The notes beneath the pieces were generated by a model. That model was not told the origin of the DNA and ran no database searches. It worked only from the letters and a program-made list of their open reading frames with translations. The translations under genes were made by a program, and so were the position numbers. Below, piece by piece: positions 52,698 through 63,999 of a stretch of DNA of 64,000 nt. Origin of the DNA: Enhygromyxa salina (GTDB lineage Bacteria; Myxococcota_A; Polyangia; Nannocystales; Nannocystaceae); contig NZ_PVNL01000096.1 in NCBI RefSeq assembly GCF_002994635.1, positions 1 through 64,000 of the forward strand, written 5' to 3'. Position 1 is the stretch's first letter. Each line of letters opens with the position of its first letter.

Positions 52698-53111
52698 GTG
52701 CTTCAGCCCCCACCTATCGTCATCACCCACGTCGACAACACCCGCCTGCGACGAATGCTGAGTGCGCCTCGCGCACGCGACACCGACGCCGCCGATGCGC
52801 TCGAGGAGGAGCTCGATCGAGCGAACGTCGTCGAGCCGACGGCGCTGCCGATCGACGTCGTCTCGATGAACTCGACCGTGCGCCTGCTCGAGTGCCGCAG
52901 CGGCCGCGAGCGCGAGCTGACGCTCGTCTACCCGCGTGACGCCGGTGAAGAAGGACGGGTCTCCGTGCTCGCTCCAATGGGCAGCGCCCTGCTGGGCCTG
53001 AGGGTCGGCAGCGAGATCGAGTGGCCGCTGCCCAACGGCCGCACGGCGCGGATTCGCGTGCTCGACCTGCGCCATCAACCCGAAGCCGCAGGCGAAGATC
53101 TGGCGCTTTAG
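52698..53111 (+). CDS. rnk: Rnk-like regulator of nucleoside diphosphate kinase
   Basis: A 137-aa protein of the GreA/GreB-C-terminal family. The C-terminal fold reads VSVLAPMGSALLGLRVGSEI, EWPLPNGRTARIRV and LRHQPEAAGED, nearly the Rnk consensus (PMGxALLGLxxGDxIEWPLPxG...YQPEAAG). The N-terminus PPPIVITHVDNTRLRRML is the Rnk helical region, shorter than the coiled coil of GreA. Such proteins interact with RNA polymerase. Confidence 0.85.
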   Translation: MLQPPPIVITHVDNTRLRRMLSAPRARDTDAADALEEELDRANVVEPTALPIDVVSMNSTVRLLECRSGRERELTLVYPRDAGEEGRVSVLAPMGSALLGLRVGSEIEWPLPNGRTARIRVLDLRHQPEAAGEDLAL

Positions 53112-53245
53112 CCACGCACCTGCGGATCAGAAAATCGGCATCCGGGGGGTCGACGTCGGCGACGGGCTTGGCCCGAGTCAGGGTCCTCGATCTCGAGCGG
53201 TTGTCGAGTGTAGTGGTGGCCAACATGTGATAGGAATGGCCCCGC

Positions 53246-53605
53246 ATGGCCACCACCATTGACTCCACCGTGTCGTTGAGCAACGCGCAAGAAGCTGCCG
53301 ACTGGCTCAAGACCGCGCTCCCTCAGTACCAGAGCACCGTCCGCATGGGCAAAGTCATCATCGTCGGCACCGGGATGGCCACGGGAATCGGCATCGTCCC
53401 CAAAGGCCCGAACCGAGCCAGGCTCAACTGGCAGTTTCCCAGCATGGGCGTGCAGATGCTGCTGACCCTGGCGATCGTCTTCACCGGGATCTTGCCCGGG
53501 CTCGTCGCGTTCTTGATCGTCTGGCTCTCGGTCAAGAGTGACGTCCAGAAGATCGAGCGAGACATCACCGCCGCCCTCGCTTCCGGCGCTCCGCCGCAGG
53601 GTTGA
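53246..53605 (+). CDS. Small membrane protein
   Basis: A 119-aa protein with two hydrophobic segments (MLLTLAIVFTGILPGL and VAFLIVWLSVKSD) after a polar N-terminal half containing VIIVGTGMATGIGIVPKGPN. No family recognised. Confidence 0.55.
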   Translation: MATTIDSTVSLSNAQEAADWLKTALPQYQSTVRMGKVIIVGTGMATGIGIVPKGPNRARLNWQFPSMGVQMLLTLAIVFTGILPGLVAFLIVWLSVKSDVQKIERDITAALASGAPPQG

Positions 53606-53739
53606 CGCCGCCTGCGTCTGGCGGGCGTGGAGGCAAGCCGCGCCCGCACCGTGACGCCCGCCTGATGGTGTGCGATCGTTAGCATGTCCTGGACGCCGTC
53701 GAGGCTCTCAATGTGCAATCACAAACTTGGCGAAGCTGC

Positions 53740-54255
53740 GTGAGGACCCTGGACTACGCGACTCGCCTGGCGACCGCCGCCGAGGCCTCGTCGATCCTCG
53801 CGATCGAGGACGCGGCTGGGCGCAAATACGCCGAGGCCGGGCTGCCCGGGGATCTCGACGGCCTCGATCCATCCGTGGTCGCGGCTTCGATCACCGCGGG
53901 CACGCTGTGGGTCGTCGTCGATCGCGACGATCGCCCGGTCGGCTTTGCGCTGTGCCAAATTCGTGGCGACGCCCTCCACCTGCGCGAGCTCGACGTCCAC
54001 CCCGATCACATGCGCCAGGGTCTCGGCCGTCGCCTCGTCGAGCTCGTGAGCGAGCGGGCGGCGACCTCGGGACTGGCCCGGGTGACCTTGACGACGTTCC
54101 GCGACGTAGCCTGGAACGCGCCGCTGTACCGCCGCTGGGGGTTTGCGACGCTCGAGCCCGATGCCCAGCCGGGCTGGCTCGTGGCAGTCCGTGCCGAGGA
54201 GGATCGCGGCGAGCTTCGCCGTTGGCCGCGGGTCGCGATGGCGCGCCCGATCTGA
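53740..54255 (+). CDS. GNAT acetyltransferase
   Basis: A 171-aa GNAT enzyme; the GTG at 53740 (MRTLDYATRLA) is preferred. It has VGFALCQIRG, ELDVHPDHMRQGLGRRLVEL with the acetyl-CoA loop QGLGRR, and FRDVAWNAPLYRRWGFATL with the C-terminal NxPLYxRxGF signature. The acyl acceptor is unknown. Confidence 0.88.
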   Translation: MRTLDYATRLATAAEASSILAIEDAAGRKYAEAGLPGDLDGLDPSVVAASITAGTLWVVVDRDDRPVGFALCQIRGDALHLRELDVHPDHMRQGLGRRLVELVSERAATSGLARVTLTTFRDVAWNAPLYRRWGFATLEPDAQPGWLVAVRAEEDRGELRRWPRVAMARPI

Positions 54256-54590
54256 TGAATCCGCGGGCGGATGTGCACCACGGGCTCGCGCTCGACAAGT
54301 GGAACGGTCGCGCGGCAGTCCTCGCGGCAGCCTACGAGGCTGATCCCAAACGCTCCCCCCCTCAGGTTTCCCAAGCCGCCTCCGCTGCCCGCCAGAGTCT
54401 GGATCAACAACCCTTCCAACAACACGATCGCGCAGCAAGATCAAATCCGAGCTGGTCGCCGAGCAGATCGACGCCTCGCTGCGCGGCAAGCCTTCGAGCT
54501 GAACCTGCGACCGTTCGCCACGTTCGACGAGATTCGCCCTCCGATCGGCGCTTTACTTGAAGCCGCCGCCCGGGGTGCTAGGAGCCTCGG
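54256..54590. other. Region without a supported gene
   Basis: A plus-strand frame carries an isolated stretch (NLRPFATFDEIRPPIGALLE) but no complete domain. I treat it as intergenic or decayed sequence. Confidence 0.4.
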
Positions 54591-55331
54591 GTGGGCCCGC
54601 GTGCGATCATCCTTCCGACCCTGCTGTCCTTGCTCGGCGCCTGCGCCGGGGCCTTGAACGACCCGATCGTGACCGAGGTGCATCGCCGCTCGACGTCGGA
54701 CCGCGCGCGGGTGCTCGTCGTGTTGTTGCCCGGCGCCGGCGACCGCGTCGGGACCTACGAGAAGCACGGGTTCGTGCAAAGCATGCGCGCCTCGGGGATG
54801 GACGTCGACATGCTCGAGGTCGACGCGCACTACGGCTACTACCGCTCGCGCACGCTGATGGATCGGATGGAGCACGACGTGCTCGCGCCCAACCGCGAGC
54901 ACTACGAGGCGATCTGGTTGGTGGGCATCTCCATGGGCGGGATCGGTGCGCTGCTGACCGCGTGGACGTTCCCCGACGATGTCGACGGATTGGTCCTGAT
55001 GGCGCCGTATCTGGGCCGGCGCAAGACCTTGAAGCAGATCGAGCAGGCGGGCGGGCTCGCAGCCTGGGAGCCGCCTGCCGCGGTCGACGGCGAGAAGGCG
55101 TGGGACGTGGAGATCTGGCGGATGCTCAAGCGCATGAGCGAGACCCCGCGCCCCGGTGAACCCGAGCTGTACCTCATGTTTGGACGGGACGACTTTGGCG
55201 TCCGGGCCCACGAGTTGTTGGCGGCGGGACTGGCCCCCGAGCAGGTCAAGACTGCGCCTGGGGGACATGCGTGGTCGACCTGGACGACGCTGTGGAATCA
55301 GCTCCTGGCTGAACGGCCGATAGATGGCTGA
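54591..55331 (+). CDS. Alpha/beta-hydrolase lipoprotein
   Basis: A 246-aa protein from a GTG start with a signal and lipobox LLGAC. The nucleophile elbow WLVGISMGGIGALL (GxSMG), LLPGAGDRVGTYEKHG, LYLMFGRDDFGVRAHE (acid) and PGGHAWSTWTTLWN (His) complete an alpha/beta-hydrolase triad. It is thus an envelope-located serine hydrolase of unknown substrate. Confidence 0.82.
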   Translation: MGPRAIILPTLLSLLGACAGALNDPIVTEVHRRSTSDRARVLVVLLPGAGDRVGTYEKHGFVQSMRASGMDVDMLEVDAHYGYYRSRTLMDRMEHDVLAPNREHYEAIWLVGISMGGIGALLTAWTFPDDVDGLVLMAPYLGRRKTLKQIEQAGGLAAWEPPAAVDGEKAWDVEIWRMLKRMSETPRPGEPELYLMFGRDDFGVRAHELLAAGLAPEQVKTAPGGHAWSTWTTLWNQLLAERPIDG

Positions 55332-55446
55332 CGTTGTGATGGCACGAAGACGCAGATTGTTTGGGCATCGATGGCTTGACATGTGGTTTTGATGGAACAC
55401 GGTCTTCGAGACTGTTCGCCCGAATTGGACGACAGAGGGAGATCGA

Positions 55447-55629
55447 ATGAAGCGAGTCAAATATGTCAAGGTGGCCACGATCCTCGGCGCAATCGCCTCG
55501 TTGCTGTTCTCTGTCGCGCTGTGGTTCACGGGGCATAAAGATCAGGGCGTGTTCGTCGGGCTCTGGGTGCCATCGATCCTCTCGCTGGGAGCGTTCGCCC
55601 TGGCCGGGTGGGGGCGGAAAGATGGATAG
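55447..55629 (+). CDS. Small membrane protein, coupled to the next
   Basis: A 60-aa protein with two hydrophobic segments (VATILGAIASLLFSVALWF and VPSILSLGAFALAGW), preceded by GAGGGAG. Its stop overlaps the start of the next small gene by eight bases, indicating translational coupling. Confidence 0.6.
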   Translation: MKRVKYVKVATILGAIASLLFSVALWFTGHKDQGVFVGLWVPSILSLGAFALAGWGRKDG

Positions 55630-55756
55630 CGACCTGTTCATCTTCATCACCGGGTTTGTGATCCTGACGCCGGTGGTGTCGTCCGTTGGAATCCTGATCT
55701 GGTTTGGCAGCCGCGCGCGCCCCCCCGATGGCCCCGGGCCTGACCACAGCAGCTGA
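55622..55756 (+). CDS. Small membrane protein, coupled
   Basis: A 44-aa protein starting MDSDLFIFITGFVILTPVV: a single membrane helix and a short polar tail (RARPPDGPGPDHSS). It overlaps the preceding membrane protein gene, so the two probably form a small membrane pair. Confidence 0.5.
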   Translation: MDSDLFIFITGFVILTPVVSSVGILIWFGSRARPPDGPGPDHSS

Positions 55757-55954
55757 GGCTGTCGTGTCTCTCGGAGCCCGCTCGCGGCGCCAGCCGAGCT
55801 CGCGCGGCGGTCGAGCTCCGACCAAGAACGACGGTCACGGGGGGACCGGTGTGCCGTCATACGCGAGCACCTTCCCCGTGTCCTCCGCCCGAGCCGCTCG
55901 ATCACGTCGAGCAGGCCGCGCGCGGACGTCTCGGTCAACATCACGAGAAAGTTT

Positions 55955-57463
55955 GTGAGCGCGTCCCCCCAGCGGCTGCTCGTCCTGTTCGGAGATCAGC
56001 TCTTTGCGCCCTCGATTGTAGCGAAGGCCGCCCCCGACGCGGTCTTCATGCTCGAGTCCCGGCAGCTGTGTGACCGCTACCGTTATCACAAGCACAAGCT
56101 GATCTTGGAGCTGAGCGCGATGCGATCTCTGGCCGACGCCCTGTGCGACAGGGGGATCTCGGTCGTCTATCGTCGGCTCGAGGACGACGACGGGCGCCCG
56201 TTCATCGAGGCACTCGATGAAGCCCTCACGAACACATCCTACTCACAGCTCGCGTACTTCGAGCTCGAGTCACCCACGCGCGACCAGCAGCTCGCCGAGC
56301 TGTGTGCCGAGCGCTCGCTCGAGCGCGAGGTGCTGCCCAGCCCGATGTTCCTGACGGGGCACGCCGACTTCGAGCGCTACGTCGGGTCTCACCAGCGCCT
56401 GTTCATGGGCGATTTCTACCGGTGGCAGCGGCAGCGGCTCGGCATTCTGCTCGAGGACGATGGCCGGCCCGTTGGCGGCGCATGGAGCTTTGACGAAGAC
56501 AACCGCAAGCGGCTGCCACACGATCTGACGCCGCCCGCGCTCTATCAGCCGCAGGCCACCGACCACACAAAGAGCGTGATCGATCTGGTGGACGGCTCAT
56601 TTCCAGAGAACCCGGGCGACGCCGCAAACTTCTGGTTGCCGACGACGCACCGAAAGTCGCGGGCGGCGCTAAACAAATTCCTCGCGCAGCGTCTGCAGTT
56701 GTTCGGGGACTACGAGGACGCGCTGAGCAGCGAGCACACGTTCGTGTTTCATTCGGTGCTCAGCCCGATGCTCAACATGGGGTTGCTGACGCCGCGACAG
56801 GTGCTCGAGGCGGCGCTCCGCCACGCCGAGGCGAACAACACGCCGCTCAACTCACTCGAGGGCTTCGTCAGGCAAGTCATCGGCTGGCGCGAGTTCGTGC
56901 GCGGGGTCTGGCACACGCTCCCTGCCGCGCACTGGGACAAGAACTTCTGGAACCACAGCGCCAAGCTCACGCCCGCCTGGTACGACGGCACGACCGGGAT
57001 CCCGCCGCTCGACCACGCGATCGGTCGGGCCCAGCGCCATGGCTACTGCCACCACATCGAGCGACTGATGGTGCTCGGCAATCTCATGCTGCTGTGCCGC
57101 GTGGACCCGACCGAGGTCTACCGATGGTTCATGGAGATGTTCGTCGACTCCGCGGAGTGGGTGATGGCACCCAACGTCCACGGCATGGCGCTCCACAGTG
57201 AGGGCGGCGCGTTCACGACCAAGCCCTATATCTGCGGGTCGAACTACCTGCGCAAGATGAGCGACTATCAAGGCGGGCCCTGGTGCGACGTCGTCGATGG
57301 CCTGTATTGGTCGTTTGTCGCGGACCACGAGGAGTTCTTTGCGAGCAACGCCCGAACCGCCATGATGGTGCGCACGCTGGCTCGCCTCGACTCGGCCAGG
57401 AAACAGAGGATCTTCGAGGCGGCCAGGCAGTTCCGCGACAGGGTCACCGCAAAGACGCACTAG
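55955..57463 (+). CDS. Cryptochrome/photolyase family protein (PhrB/FeS-BCP type), Fe-S cysteines not all conserved
   Basis: A 502-aa protein from a GTG start, with LLVLFGDQLFAPSI and the FAD-domain segments NSLEGFVRQVIGWREFVRG, WYDGTTGIPPLDHAI, GYCHHIERLMVLGNLMLL and FTTKPYICGSNYLRKMSDY, as in prokaryotic (6-4) photolyases of the FeS-BCP class. The usual four Fe-S cysteines include one in YCHHI (here C365) and a C-x2-C just after the SDY segment. Here SDY is followed by QGGPWC, so the CxxC is absent. The cluster may therefore be lost or altered. Overlaps by four bases the convergent CotH gene. Confidence 0.85.
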   Translation: MSASPQRLLVLFGDQLFAPSIVAKAAPDAVFMLESRQLCDRYRYHKHKLILELSAMRSLADALCDRGISVVYRRLEDDDGRPFIEALDEALTNTSYSQLAYFELESPTRDQQLAELCAERSLEREVLPSPMFLTGHADFERYVGSHQRLFMGDFYRWQRQRLGILLEDDGRPVGGAWSFDEDNRKRLPHDLTPPALYQPQATDHTKSVIDLVDGSFPENPGDAANFWLPTTHRKSRAALNKFLAQRLQLFGDYEDALSSEHTFVFHSVLSPMLNMGLLTPRQVLEAALRHAEANNTPLNSLEGFVRQVIGWREFVRGVWHTLPAAHWDKNFWNHSAKLTPAWYDGTTGIPPLDHAIGRAQRHGYCHHIERLMVLGNLMLLCRVDPTEVYRWFMEMFVDSAEWVMAPNVHGMALHSEGGAFTTKPYICGSNYLRKMSDYQGGPWCDVVDGLYWSFVADHEEFFASNARTAMMVRTLARLDSARKQRIFEAARQFRDRVTAKTH

Positions 57464-59013
57464 TTGGCGACGAGCGGAGACACCTCGCACTCGATCAGTT
57501 GGTCCAGCAGCGCCGCGTAGCGAGCCGGCGCCCTGACCTCGACCAGGTCGTGCACCCCGTCCATGAACCGCGCGTGGTCCCACAGCGGATCGTGCTGGAC
57601 CAAGTATTCCATGCTCGGCGTGGTGACCCCCTCGAACGGCTTGGCCGCCAGCCGCGGCCGAGTGCGCAGATCTGTCACGCGCGCGGTGATCGCTTCGGGG
57701 TTGTAGTGTTGATCGACGAACGCCTGCACCGCCGCGCAAAACCCCGCGCGAAACGGCGGCTCTCGCAATCGGTCGACCAGCACCGGTGAGGTCCCGTCTT
57801 CCCAGCTCTGGCCCAGGATGTGGCACGGGCCGCTCAGGTTGCCGTCTTCGTCGTCATTCTCCTCGCAGGTGTCCTTGAACGCGCGATCGACGTCCCATGG
57901 AAAGACCACGAAGCGTCGCGGCTCGCCCTTTGGTCCATAGTTGTACAGCAAGAAGTTGCTGCTGCTGGCCGCCCAGCCGTCCATCTCGGGGATCGACAAG
58001 ATTGAGGCCATCGCCCGGTGCCACTCGTCGAGCTGGATGTGGGCTTCGATGCAGCCGACAAATTCCTGGTGGGGCGCGCTGGCGCAGTGCGAGAACGGGA
58101 TCAGGTCGGTCAATATGTCGGTGTCCACGGTCCCAGCTTCGAGCTGATAGGTCTCGGCGTATGGCCCCACGTCCGGCCCGAGGTCGACCAGCACGTTTTC
58201 CTCGTCGCCCCAGCAATCACCAAATTCGTAGAGGCTGCCCTTGGGGTCGTCGGGGAATCGGTTCTTTACGTAGCTGCCGTCATCGCGCTCCTCGACGTGG
58301 GCGAACACCCCAACATAGTCACCGTTGACGTACACGCTCGCAAAGTTGCAGCGCGCCGTCGGGATCTCGAAGTCGCGCATCATGTCGTAGACCAGGCACT
58401 GCCTCATGAGCGTGTCATCGCGCTCGGAGGACAGGAAGTTCAGGCGCCGTTGGCTGTAAAATCGCCGGCCGGGAACGTACTCGACAAACGACATCTTGAA
58501 TCCAAACCGCTCGTCCGGCTCCGACAGGATCTTGTCCGGCAGGTCGTGGCCACGCACCCGGAACCCGACCTGTTCGTGGTGCTCGACCTCACCGGTCCAC
58601 GGGTTCTCGAACGCGACGTCTGCCTCGATGAACGGTCGCTTCGCGCACTTGTCGTCGGGGTCGAGCTGATCGAGGAGATAATCCCACGCTTCGGGCCAAT
58701 CGGCGCCGTGCATGGTGATCCGATAGACCGGCAGATAGTCGTGCGAGAACAAGTTCTCCGCGTCGGACTCGGACGGGAGCTCCGGCTCGACCGGCATGTC
58801 GGGTTCCGCGGTCCCGCCCGTGCTCGTGTCGTCGTCGGCGGCCCCTTCCTCCGCTTCCGGCCCTTCCGCTCCTTCCGCGCCACTGTCGCCAAATCCGTCG
58901 GTGCCTGCGTGACCGTCGCTGCCCGCAGCGTCACCAGGCACAGGGGTGGCCCCCGTGCATCCAACGAGCGCGAACGGGAGAACGAGAGCTGTTGTCCAAT
59001 GCGGCTTCATCAT
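57460..59013 (-). CDS. CotH-kinase family lipoprotein
   Basis: A 517-aa lipoprotein with signal and lipobox ALVGC. A Gly/Glu/Asp linker follows to about residue 80. The rest matches CotH-type kinases: VYVNGDYVGVFAHVEE, LLYNYGPKGEPRRFVVFPWD with VFPWDVDRAF carrying the metal-binding Asp residues, and TARCNFASVYV. CotH family members phosphorylate spore-coat or other secreted proteins; here the substrate is unknown and the enzyme should be extracytoplasmic. Confidence 0.82.
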   Translation of the reverse strand: MMKPHWTTALVLPFALVGCTGATPVPGDAAGSDGHAGTDGFGDSGAEGAEGPEAEEGAADDDTSTGGTAEPDMPVEPELPSESDAENLFSHDYLPVYRITMHGADWPEAWDYLLDQLDPDDKCAKRPFIEADVAFENPWTGEVEHHEQVGFRVRGHDLPDKILSEPDERFGFKMSFVEYVPGRRFYSQRRLNFLSSERDDTLMRQCLVYDMMRDFEIPTARCNFASVYVNGDYVGVFAHVEERDDGSYVKNRFPDDPKGSLYEFGDCWGDEENVLVDLGPDVGPYAETYQLEAGTVDTDILTDLIPFSHCASAPHQEFVGCIEAHIQLDEWHRAMASILSIPEMDGWAASSSNFLLYNYGPKGEPRRFVVFPWDVDRAFKDTCEENDDEDGNLSGPCHILGQSWEDGTSPVLVDRLREPPFRAGFCAAVQAFVDQHYNPEAITARVTDLRTRPRLAAKPFEGVTTPSMEYLVQHDPLWDHARFMDGVHDLVEVRAPARYAALLDQLIECEVSPLVAN

Positions 59014-59175
59014 GTCTGACCCCCATGCTGCGTGCTTCGCGGCCCGAAATATATAGCGCTATATACAGCTGTGTGTCATTGACGTGCCAGGTCGTTAATC
59101 GCGGCTTGTACCTACCGCGTCACGCAAAAACAGCTGGGACGTCGTGCGTTTGCCAGAGCCGCGACGCTCAATCGA

Positions 59176-59799
59176 TCAACCTTCGCAGGGCCCGCGATAG
59201 GCAAACTGCCGATTGGGGCAGGAGCCAGACCGCTGCATTGGCGTATTGTTGCAGCTGCAATAGGTCTCCTCATCCGCGGTGCACGTCGCCACGCCGCACA
59301 CACCCAGCGCGGTCTTGCTACAGCCCTCGAGGCCCTCGCCCACGCACTGACCAGAGCGACACTGACGCCCGTCGCTGCACGGCTCACCGTCTTCCTTATT
59401 GGGCGTACACGGGCCGCGATAGGCATGACGCGCGCCTGGACACGAGCCTGACCCGGTGAAGGTCTGGCCGTCGCAGCCGCAGTACTCGGCGAGATCACGG
59501 GTGCACATCCGCTCGGTGCTGACGCAGCGCCCTTGACCCGGTTCGCAGCCAACCCCCTCGCACACCTGCCCCTCGCCGCAATCGGCTGTGGTGTCACAGG
59601 TTGGGCCGCTCGGAAGCTGCGGCCCGGCCGGCCGCTTGGGGTCGTCGGTGGCGTGGCCTTCCCCACCCTCGTCGGATGGGTCCACGCCTGCAGACGACGG
59701 CGCCTGTTGGTGATCGTCAGAGGGCGGCGGCTGGGTCGAGCTGGTGGTCGAGCAAGCGAGCAGCGTGAAGGCGAGGGACAGCACGTAGTGACGCAACAC
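59176..59799 (-). CDS. Cys-rich lipoprotein
   Basis: A 207-aa lipoprotein; the GTG at 59799 gives MLRHYVLSLAFTLLACSTT with lipobox TLLAC. The longer upstream frame is not signal-like. The mature part has paired repeats of CxxD...C-x-C type (TCDTTADCGEGQVCEGVGCE, then GSCPGARHAYRGPC and later GSCPNRQFAYRGPC), so two copies of a Cys-rich domain. Disulfide-linked surface module, ligand unknown. Confidence 0.72.
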   Translation of the reverse strand: MLRHYVLSLAFTLLACSTTSSTQPPPSDDHQQAPSSAGVDPSDEGGEGHATDDPKRPAGPQLPSGPTCDTTADCGEGQVCEGVGCEPGQGRCVSTERMCTRDLAEYCGCDGQTFTGSGSCPGARHAYRGPCTPNKEDGEPCSDGRQCRSGQCVGEGLEGCSKTALGVCGVATCTADEETYCSCNNTPMQRSGSCPNRQFAYRGPCEG

Positions 59800-59838
59800 G
59801 GCGGGGATCTTATCCTGTCGGGGGACGCGCGACGCTAT

Positions 59839-59882
59839 CCCACACCGAGCCCACACCGAGCCCACACCGATCCCACACCGAT
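59839..59882. repeat. 11-bp tandem repeat (CCCACACCGAG/T)
   Basis: Four copies with a single final-base change lie 40 bases upstream of the Cys-rich lipoprotein start, in its 5' region. They could affect promoter spacing or bind a regulator. Four copies are too few and too short for CRISPR. Confidence 0.85.
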
Positions 59883-60069
59883 CGGCGAGCACGGACGAAG
59901 TGCCAGTTTGGGATGCGTGCACACTCGATATTCTGTAATACGCTCGGTTTCGATCGCAAACGGGGCGTTGTGCCACGTTTGCCGGACACCCTGGGTTGAT
60001 CGCGACAAACTGCGTGACACGCTTCTCAATTGATCGTGGGTTCAGTACAATGACCACGTAGGTCCAAGC

Positions 60070-60573
60070 ATGTCCAAGTCCCGTCCCAGCTGCTCTCGCT
60101 CGCTATGCAAGTCCATCGTCGGCTCGGTGGTGGCTGCGGCGGCTTCGCTGGCGACCCTGCTCATCACCCCGGCGGCCGGCGCGACCGAGCCGGAGCCAGG
60201 GGCGGAGTCGGCACTCGAGGCAGCGGCCGAGTCAACGAGCGAGCTCCAGCTGGGCAGCACGATCTTCGGCGTCCCGCGGCTGAGCTGGACGATGGCGCCG
60301 CCGCTTCAGCTCCAACCGGAGCGCGCGCGGCTGATGTTGCTGCTCCCGACCGAGTGGATGCCAACCCCGGACTACGGCAAGCTGGGCGTCCCCTTCGATC
60401 CGGAAAAGAGCTGGGAGTTCCAGAACGACCAGCGCCTGACCGAAGCCACGATCGGCACCAGCTTGCGCCTGCGCATCACGGATCCAGAGCACTCGATCGA
60501 CTTTCGGCTGCGCTTGATGCCGCGCGCGGCGATCGCCGTGTTGCACTTCGATCCCACGGCTCGGCTGCACTGA
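60070..60573 (+). CDS. Exported protein
   Basis: A 167-aa protein with a long Ala-rich signal (SIVGSVVAAAASLATLLITP) ending near residue 37. The mature part has no recognised domain. It contains LQLGSTIFGVPRLSWTMAPP and MLLLPTEWMPTPDYGKLG. Function unknown. Confidence 0.5.
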   Translation: MSKSRPSCSRSLCKSIVGSVVAAAASLATLLITPAAGATEPEPGAESALEAAAESTSELQLGSTIFGVPRLSWTMAPPLQLQPERARLMLLLPTEWMPTPDYGKLGVPFDPEKSWEFQNDQRLTEATIGTSLRLRITDPEHSIDFRLRLMPRAAIAVLHFDPTARLH

Positions 60574-60766
60574 ACCTCGCGCACTGAACTGGTGTGGCGT
60601 GTTGGGCTGGCCCGGGGTGTCCCGGGAGCCCGGCCATCGCAACTGTGGTTGTTCGCAATAGTTGCGAACGGCTCAGGGGTCGCCTCGCCGGCCGCGCAGG
60701 AACCACCAAGAGCCGGGCCCCGACACGGTTTCTAGAGTTGGCACGAACCCTGAAGACGTGGCGCTC

Positions 60767-61153
60767 ATGCTCTCACAGATCTCCCTGGTGGTCCTCTCGT
60801 GGTTCTCCTCCCTCGACCCCGCCGCCACCGAGCTGATGGAGCTGGTCCACAGCGTGGCCGCGACCGAGGTGTTTGAACAGCGGATGAACCCCGCCCTCGC
60901 CGCCGTCCAGCTCGAGCTGCTGCCCGACCGAGACGGCGCCGACGCGCTCGCCGCCAGCGTGCAGCGGCAGCTCGGGGATGAGCTCGAGGTGTTCGTCGAG
61001 ACCGTGGGCGGCGAGGGCGAGCTACCGCCCAGCTATCGCGTCGCCGTGGGGCCCTTCGACGAGTTCGAGCAGGCCGAGCGGGCCCAGCTCACGCTCGAGC
61101 GCCTCGGCTTCGACGGCTTCGTCCGCCAGCTCGACGTCATGATCGGCTGCTGA
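60767..61153 (+). CDS. SPOR-like domain protein
   Basis: A 128-aa protein starting MLSQISLVVLSWFSSLDP. The C-terminal half reads YRVAVGPFDEFEQAERAQLT and LERLGFDGFVRQLDV, the pattern of SPOR domains, which bind septal peptidoglycan; the usual first strand is less clear. A hydrophobic N-terminus suggests export or anchoring. It overlaps the convergent heme-oxygenase-like gene by 17 bases. Confidence 0.6.
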   Translation: MLSQISLVVLSWFSSLDPAATELMELVHSVAATEVFEQRMNPALAAVQLELLPDRDGADALAASVQRQLGDELEVFVETVGGEGELPPSYRVAVGPFDEFEQAERAQLTLERLGFDGFVRQLDVMIGC

Positions 61154-61862
61154 GACCGCAGGCCTGCGCGACCTCGTCACGGTAGCGCAGCCACGCGAGC
61201 AGGGTCCGCTCCATCGCCTCGACCGCGTCTGCGCGAGCGTGCTCGCGACTGTGATCCAGCACGCAGCGCCACGCGGCCGCCCGGTGATCGCCCTCGACCG
61301 CCCGGTGAGCCTTCGTCAACGCCAGCGACTCGAGCGGCAGCCCGTAGTGGACGACGAGCGGGTGCTGCTCGAGCGGCGGCGCGGGGCGGCGGGACACGCT
61401 GGGATCGAGCTCGCCGCGATCGTGGCAGGTCCCTTCAATGAAGATCGTCACCACGCACGCGGCCACGACCCAGCCACGGGCAATCGTCAGCTCGTCGAGC
61501 GTCGCCCGATACGCCGCGGCGGCGGGCAGCAGCTCAATCCTCTCAAATCGATCGAGGTCCATCCCGAGCCCGCGGGGATACTCGAGAAACAGCTCGGGGT
61601 GCGGGCGCCCGGCCGCGATCCCGCCGGTCTCCTCTTCATAGAGGTTCTCGGCCAGCTCGCGGCGCACGGCGGGGATCGGGCACTGGACGTACGCGCGGCC
61701 GACCAGGACCGGAAAGTCGCGCACATAGGTGGCGTACTCCTGCTCGAGGTGCACATGCAGCCGATCCGCCGAGACCTCACCCGAGTTGAAGCCAGGCCAC
61801 GCCCAGTGCTGCTTGCGCTCCATGATCTGCAACAGCGCCTCGCTAAATGCGTCGCGGTTCAT
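61137..61862 (-). CDS. Heme-oxygenase-like diiron-type oxidase
   Basis: A 241-aa protein starting MNRDAFSEALLQIMERKQHW. The helical segments LHVHLEQEYATYVRDFPVLV, ENLYEEETGGIAAGRPHPEL and IFIEGTCHDRG match the iron-containing redox enzyme/heme-oxygenase-like family related to PqqC and TenA, with the clustered Glu and His residues that bind a diiron site in characterised members. Its substrate is unknown. Located just downstream of the histidine kinase gene (44 bases), probably the same operon. Confidence 0.75.
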   Translation of the reverse strand: MNRDAFSEALLQIMERKQHWAWPGFNSGEVSADRLHVHLEQEYATYVRDFPVLVGRAYVQCPIPAVRRELAENLYEEETGGIAAGRPHPELFLEYPRGLGMDLDRFERIELLPAAAAYRATLDELTIARGWVVAACVVTIFIEGTCHDRGELDPSVSRRPAPPLEQHPLVVHYGLPLESLALTKAHRAVEGDHRAAAWRCVLDHSREHARADAVEAMERTLLAWLRYRDEVAQACGLSSRS

Positions 61863-61905
61863 GCTGCGATCATGCCTCAATTCGTCCGGCGAGCCCGCCG
61901 CCACC

Positions 61906-63999
<2,094 letters not shown>

